Source of the DNA: Oxyruncus cristatus
Taxonomy: Eukaryota; Chordata; Aves; Passeriformes; Cotingidae
Direction: 5' to 3'
DNA length: 64,000 bases
Assembly (NCBI GenBank): GCA_013399855.1
Contig: VXAY01002814.1
Location: forward strand, 1 to 64,000
Positions within the stretch are counted from its first letter, which is position 1. Every line of letters begins with the position of its first letter. The notes beneath the pieces are model-generated. The model saw nothing but the letters and a program-made list of their open reading frames with translations. It was not told where the DNA came from and did not search any database. The translations under genes and the position numbers were made by a program. Positions 60,801 through 64,000 of the stretch are shown here, piece after piece.

Positions 60801-63157
60801 TTTTAGAGCTCCATATCCAAAGGCCTGTTCTGATACTTTCCTTTTCTTTTTTCCCTAGAGGAAGGTATTAGACCCCTTGAAAGTTCTATAAACTGATCTG
60901 AAATATGTGAAGCAGCATTAACAGAATGCAAAGTAACCTTTTTTGTTTGACAGATCTACTATTTGTAAATACACTGATACCTCTTTTTAAAACATTTCTA
61001 GCCATCGCTTATTCAAGTCCAGAAGAGTAGCACAGAGCCACCTCTAGTGAAATACTGTGCAATCTCTTCCATAGAGTATAGTCATAAAAAACCAGTAACA
61101 GATATCCAATGGCTGCCAGGTCATTCTGAGGTGAGTTTAAAAATTCACTTTTCTTCTTTTTATTATTTTCCTAATGTACTACCTCAGAAATCCTTGTGTA
61201 AACTCAGGAGAAAACATTAAAGAGTCAATTATTTGTAATAGCCTTCATTATTTCTCACAACATTTAGTAAATATTAACAGTCTGGTGCCTCTTGTCCTGT
61301 TTGTTGTGCTTTACAACTGTGCCAGGTTCTCAGTCTGACATAAATCTGCTCATACTGGAAAAAATTTCTGCAACTTTACTGAAAACTATAATTCAAATTT
61401 TTAATAAGCCTTCCACATCTAAAATGTGTTAAATTTCTACTATGAACAATCTAGACTGTCACCAAAAATTCTGAGAAATAACTTCAATTACCTAAATATC
61501 TGGGTACCCAGAGGTGGTGTTGCAGTTCCCTTCATTCTTCAAGGTGCTGCCTGTGTAGTCAAAATCTTCATTTTCTGTGATGGTTTTAAAGCTCCATAGT
61601 ACTTAGGGTCTTTGTCGTTGAAGGGTCCAACACTATTACAGGAGTACTGGATGCTCAATTACCATCAAAGTATTGCAAATGGTTGCTAAATTAATTTGAA
61701 ATACAAATGTAGTCAAATGCAGTGGTCAAATAATGACAGTGGAAAAACAGGCCAAGAGGAAGAAATCTGAAATCTTTCAAAGGTTTATGCAAATCTTTAA
61801 GACTTTTTAAGGACACTGCAGTCCTTAGCAACATTACCAGAAAAGTGAGGAAAAGGGTACACATGTCATAAAAAGAAAGCTGATAAAACTGTTCATTATT
61901 ATTTTATGCTACAGTAATACCCATGGATACTAATCAGTACCAGATGGAAAACATGTGGAAAGGGATTTGATAGCAGGCATTGTTGTGGTTTTTGTTGTTT
62001 GGGTGGGGTTTTTTAGTCAAGGTTTAGACTGAGAAAGCTGTTTTCATGTTTATCTGGGATAACAGATACAGGAAACTCTGCTTAAAAAATAACACTGACA
62101 AAGGAATGCCTTTGTCAGTATTTAGCAACATGTACTGGGACACACTTTTTGTTATATAAACATGGAATATGTATCAGCCTTTGCACAGCAGAGCAGTTTT
62201 TATGGCACAGTTCCTAAATCAGGAGTTTTACAACTACATATTAATAAAAAATTATTCAAAGTTATATTCAGAAGCTAATTCAGCTTTGCCTGGTTGCAAG
62301 ACTACCATTATAATTCCAGGTAGACAAATTCATGAATGAAAATTAGAGTAGGCCTAAGATGCTGTAAAAAAAAAAAAAAAAGTAGAACTGAAATTTTGTT
62401 ACATGGTTGGTAAGTACAGTTTTAGCCAAAATATATGTTTTTCCTATACTGGAAATTATATTTGATTGGGGTTCAGCCTTTAATAACTTGGAACTCCTGA
62501 TACCTTTTCTTTATTTTTCTGAGTAATTAAAATTAATTTAGAATAAGCCAATAAGTACTTGGTAAATGATAAGTAGTATAAAACCTGCAGAACACCACAC
62601 ATACAAACTAAAATATTAATAATTAACATTTGAAGGCACCACTACCATCCCACAGCGAGGTCGAGCCAAGTGATAATTTAAGATAGATAACCCATGGTGT
62701 AAACTTGGCAAAGAGATATCACTTCCACTATCATTGAACTGTTGGAAATAAATTCCTCAGTGATTAGCTCTTTGGTTAATCTGCATAAAAGAAGTAACAA
62801 AACATGGCAAACCAAGGAGGGCCTGACTTGCAGTGGTGCCAGTAAGTATTCGTCCTGCTGAGTCAATTTAGAATTTTAGGTGTGTAGCAGGCAAAGCTGA
62901 TATCAGTATACTTGAAGTACATTTGTAAAATAGCTTGCCTTGACAAATTAATAAGTCCTGATTTTCAAATATTACCCAAACAGAAACAGGAACTTAATTT
63001 CTAGTAACCTGTTTTATGTGTTGAAGTACTTACATGGCAGAGTGTGATTTTTGTCTCTCATCTTCTTCTTCCCCTGTAATAATTATTACTGTTATTTTCA
63101 GGAGAACCAAAACAGAGGTGAAAATTGCCTGCAGCTTGTAACCTGCTCCCCTGATTG
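48775..63157 (+). CDS. DNAI3: Dynein axonemal intermediate chain 3 (WDR63), 5' part of gene
   Basis: WD-repeat intermediate chain of the I1/f inner dynein arm (Chlamydomonas IC140 family), a structural subunit in motile cilia and flagella. Exons 48775-48892 (coding part), 49094-49132, 52688-52869, 53421-53525, 54031-54174, 55578-55777, 56037-56153, 56865-57055, 57956-58080, 58183-58272, 58683-58802, 61002-61130 and 63102-63157 keep one frame of 538 codons plus two bases (human protein about 891). Seen: Lys-rich N-terminus (1-40), the [18 protein letters not shown] block (53-70), an acidic patch (about 153-164), [23 protein letters not shown], and degenerate WD repeats from CVCWHPT (about 357) onwards ([26 protein letters not shown]). 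The remaining WD repeats and coiled-coil tail lie beyond the right edge. A CR1 element occupies the intron at 58.8-60.3 kb. Confidence 0.95.
49094..49132 (+). CDS. DNAI3: DNAI3 39-base micro-exon
   Basis: Acceptor tttcag, donor gtaagt; encodes (G)[12 protein letters not shown]. It keeps phase on both sides and leads into GHPE as in human MESMGHPE. It would be missed by length filters. Confidence 0.85.
   Translation: MKKMKLIFLWLV
49140..52680. other. DNAI3: DNAI3 intron, no feature seen
   Basis: 3.5 kb AT-rich intron. Short open frames only; no clear repeat or exon recognised. Confidence 0.55.
52688..52869 (+). CDS. DNAI3: DNAI3 exon, [18 protein letters not shown]
   Basis: Encodes (G)[19 protein letters not shown], then [20 protein letters not shown] and on to RKVVL, near-identical to the human block. 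Donor gtatgt after Leu. Confidence 0.95.
53421..53525 (+). CDS. DNAI3: DNAI3 exon, [12 protein letters not shown]
   Basis: 35 codons in phase 0, [20 protein letters not shown] to ENLVK; human has EYPGNELLLVYDKDFKYGLN. Confidence 0.95.
54031..54174 (+). CDS. DNAI3: DNAI3 exon, acidic patch and [11 protein letters not shown]
   Basis: 48 codons. [19 protein letters not shown] followed by [20 protein letters not shown]. The Glu-rich stretch is stronger than in human. Confidence 0.94.
55578..55777 (+). CDS. DNAI3: DNAI3 exon, [13 protein letters not shown] to STQTKW
   Basis: 66 codons plus two bases: [40 protein letters not shown] and TSTQTK(W). Donor gtaagt. Matches human FGAPIKFSDQNAS. Confidence 0.95.
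56037..56153 (+). CDS. DNAI3: DNAI3 exon, [10 protein letters not shown]
   Basis: (W)[19 protein letters not shown], then [19 protein letters not shown](R). Acceptor ggttag, donor gtaaaa. Confidence 0.94.
56865..57055 (+). CDS. DNAI3: DNAI3 exon, [12 protein letters not shown] and first WD strand
   Basis: (R)[19 protein letters not shown] through [13 protein letters not shown](G). [12 protein letters not shown] is invariant with human; CVCWHPT begins the propeller. Confidence 0.95.
57956..58080 (+). CDS. DNAI3: DNAI3 exon, WD repeat 1
   Basis: (G)[19 protein letters not shown], then [27 protein letters not shown] is the family signature. Donor gtattt. Confidence 0.94.
58183..58272 (+). CDS. 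DNAI3: DNAI3 exon, WD repeat 2 start
   Basis: 30 codons, [20 protein letters not shown] to AAGCINGQ; human has [19 protein letters not shown]. Confidence 0.95.
58683..58802 (+). CDS. DNAI3: DNAI3 exon, VVLWDIS and variable linker
   Basis: 40 codons: [20 protein letters not shown] then [20 protein letters not shown]. The WD dipeptide ends the repeat; the acidic/Ala linker is poorly conserved. Confidence 0.94.
58836..60320 (+). mobile_element. CR1 LINE with decayed reverse transcriptase
   Basis: About 1.5 kb inserted in the DNAI3 intron, same strand. In order it shows RT-like pieces: a VPDD(W)K-like block near 58935, [55 protein letters not shown] (the catalytic FADD with an extra Ala) and CKVLHLG-like sequence. 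Stops and frameshifts break the frame throughout. The 3' end is two tandem ATTCTATG octamers (60305-60320), the hallmark of bird CR1. 5'-truncated and inactive; left edge approximate. Confidence 0.93.
61002..61130 (+). CDS. DNAI3: DNAI3 exon, [20 protein letters not shown]
   Basis: 43 codons from [18 protein letters not shown], with the WD strand [14 protein letters not shown]; human has CAVSSIENGHKKVITDIHWL. Confidence 0.95.
63102..63157 (+). CDS. DNAI3: DNAI3 exon, last in window
   Basis: [18 protein letters not shown] plus TG, donor gtatat. The next codon should be Cys, by comparison with human CQLVTCSADC. The gene continues beyond the window. Confidence 0.92.
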
Positions 63158-63159
63158 GT

Positions 63160-64000
63160 ATATACAATAAATACTCTACAAGATGTCTTCCAGTTTCCTG
63201 TGGAAACCTTTATGGAGCACAATCCATGATTTAACTAGTACACTTATGGATTCCTATCAGCACACCCTGAGTAGCTGAAATTTTGTATGCAGAAGACAAG
63301 TACTTTGCATTCTTGTCCTTTACAGGAATGGCATGAAGAGCTTATTAACTGAAAACCCTTGCATTTATACATTTGTATTCTGTGTGTACCAGCTTAAGAA
63401 GAGTGTTGATCATACATGCATTAGCCTGGAAAGCCACACCCCTACACTTACATTTGATTGTGTTACATGCACAAAAAACTGTTAAAAGATTCTAAGTCCA
63501 CAAGAATACTGTAAACTATATTCAAACTTGGAGACTTAGCTGGCAAAATTTCTCTGTAGGAATCTCCTCGTTTGTGGACTGAACAGTCATGATGGTTATA
63601 ACCAATTATTATCCTGTGTGAAAGACGGGTAAGGGGACAGAATGCAAAAAATGGAAGTAAATGTTTAGCTTTCATGATGTCAAAAGGTTTGAGGCTTCAA
63701 CACTGCATGGCTGGGCTCAATCATGTACTTGTTAGTTACATCAAAGGGAGAGTCAGAGAGAGCAAAATTTGATAATGATGCAAATTTATTTTTCCTAATC
63801 AAATAACTGAGAGAACTTGGAAGAACTAAATTAGAAGATTGAAAATACTGTTGTTAATAAGTCTGCAGTGTAATGCAAGTAGTACAAATAGAAGAAATTA
63901 TTTTAACTACTCACATACAAGAGTTCCAAATTGAAAGTATTTACCTAAAATAGTAACAGGGAAGTCACTGTAATGTCATGCTTGAAGAATATGACTCACT
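63160..64000. other. DNAI3: DNAI3 intron continuing past the edge
   Basis: AT-rich sequence with no further exon that continues the frame from 63157. Confidence 0.6.

Overview
The window is vertebrate nuclear DNA, almost certainly from a bird. Genes are split into short exons with GT-AG introns of about 0.1 to 5 kb. Interspersed repeats are sparse, and the clear ones are CR1 LINEs; one ends in the diagnostic tandem ATTCTATG octamer. CpG islands mark the promoters. The gene order LPAR3? - MCOLN2 - MCOLN3 - DNAI3 matches the human 1p22 neighbourhood. There is nothing prokaryotic here: no operons, CRISPR, tRNA or rRNA genes.

Layout. 1-500: purine-rich tract plus GC-rich sequence, possibly the LPAR3 promoter (inferred from synteny). 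3.3-24.7 kb: MCOLN2 (TRPML2) on the minus strand, 13 coding exons read here plus a first exon lying in a CpG island interrupted by a 125-base N gap. 24.7-28.5 kb: intergenic. 28.5-42.3 kb: MCOLN3 (TRPML3) on the minus strand, 12 firm coding exons plus a probable last exon, with its own CpG island. 43.0-43.5 kb: a second CpG island that should drive DNAI3. 48.8-63.2 kb: the first 13 coding exons of DNAI3 (WDR63) on the plus strand; the gene runs off the right edge.

MCOLN2 and MCOLN3 are tandem paralogues encoding endolysosomal cation channels. Six of their matching exons have identical lengths and every matching exon boundary has the same phase, direct evidence of tandem duplication. DNAI3 is an axonemal inner-arm dynein intermediate chain and is functionally unrelated; it is divergently arranged with MCOLN3. 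Its island carries a 12/14 match to the RFX X-box and two ZNF143-like sites, while both mucolipin islands carry a CACGTG E-box of the kind used by TFEB. The regulatory signals therefore fit the two pathways: lysosomal for MCOLN2/3, motile cilia for DNAI3.

No wholly new system was found. The most useful leads are the promoter motifs, an isolated 19-CpG cluster inside an MCOLN3 intron, a run of seven GGG tracts beside the assembly gap, and the unresolved ends of both mucolipin proteins.
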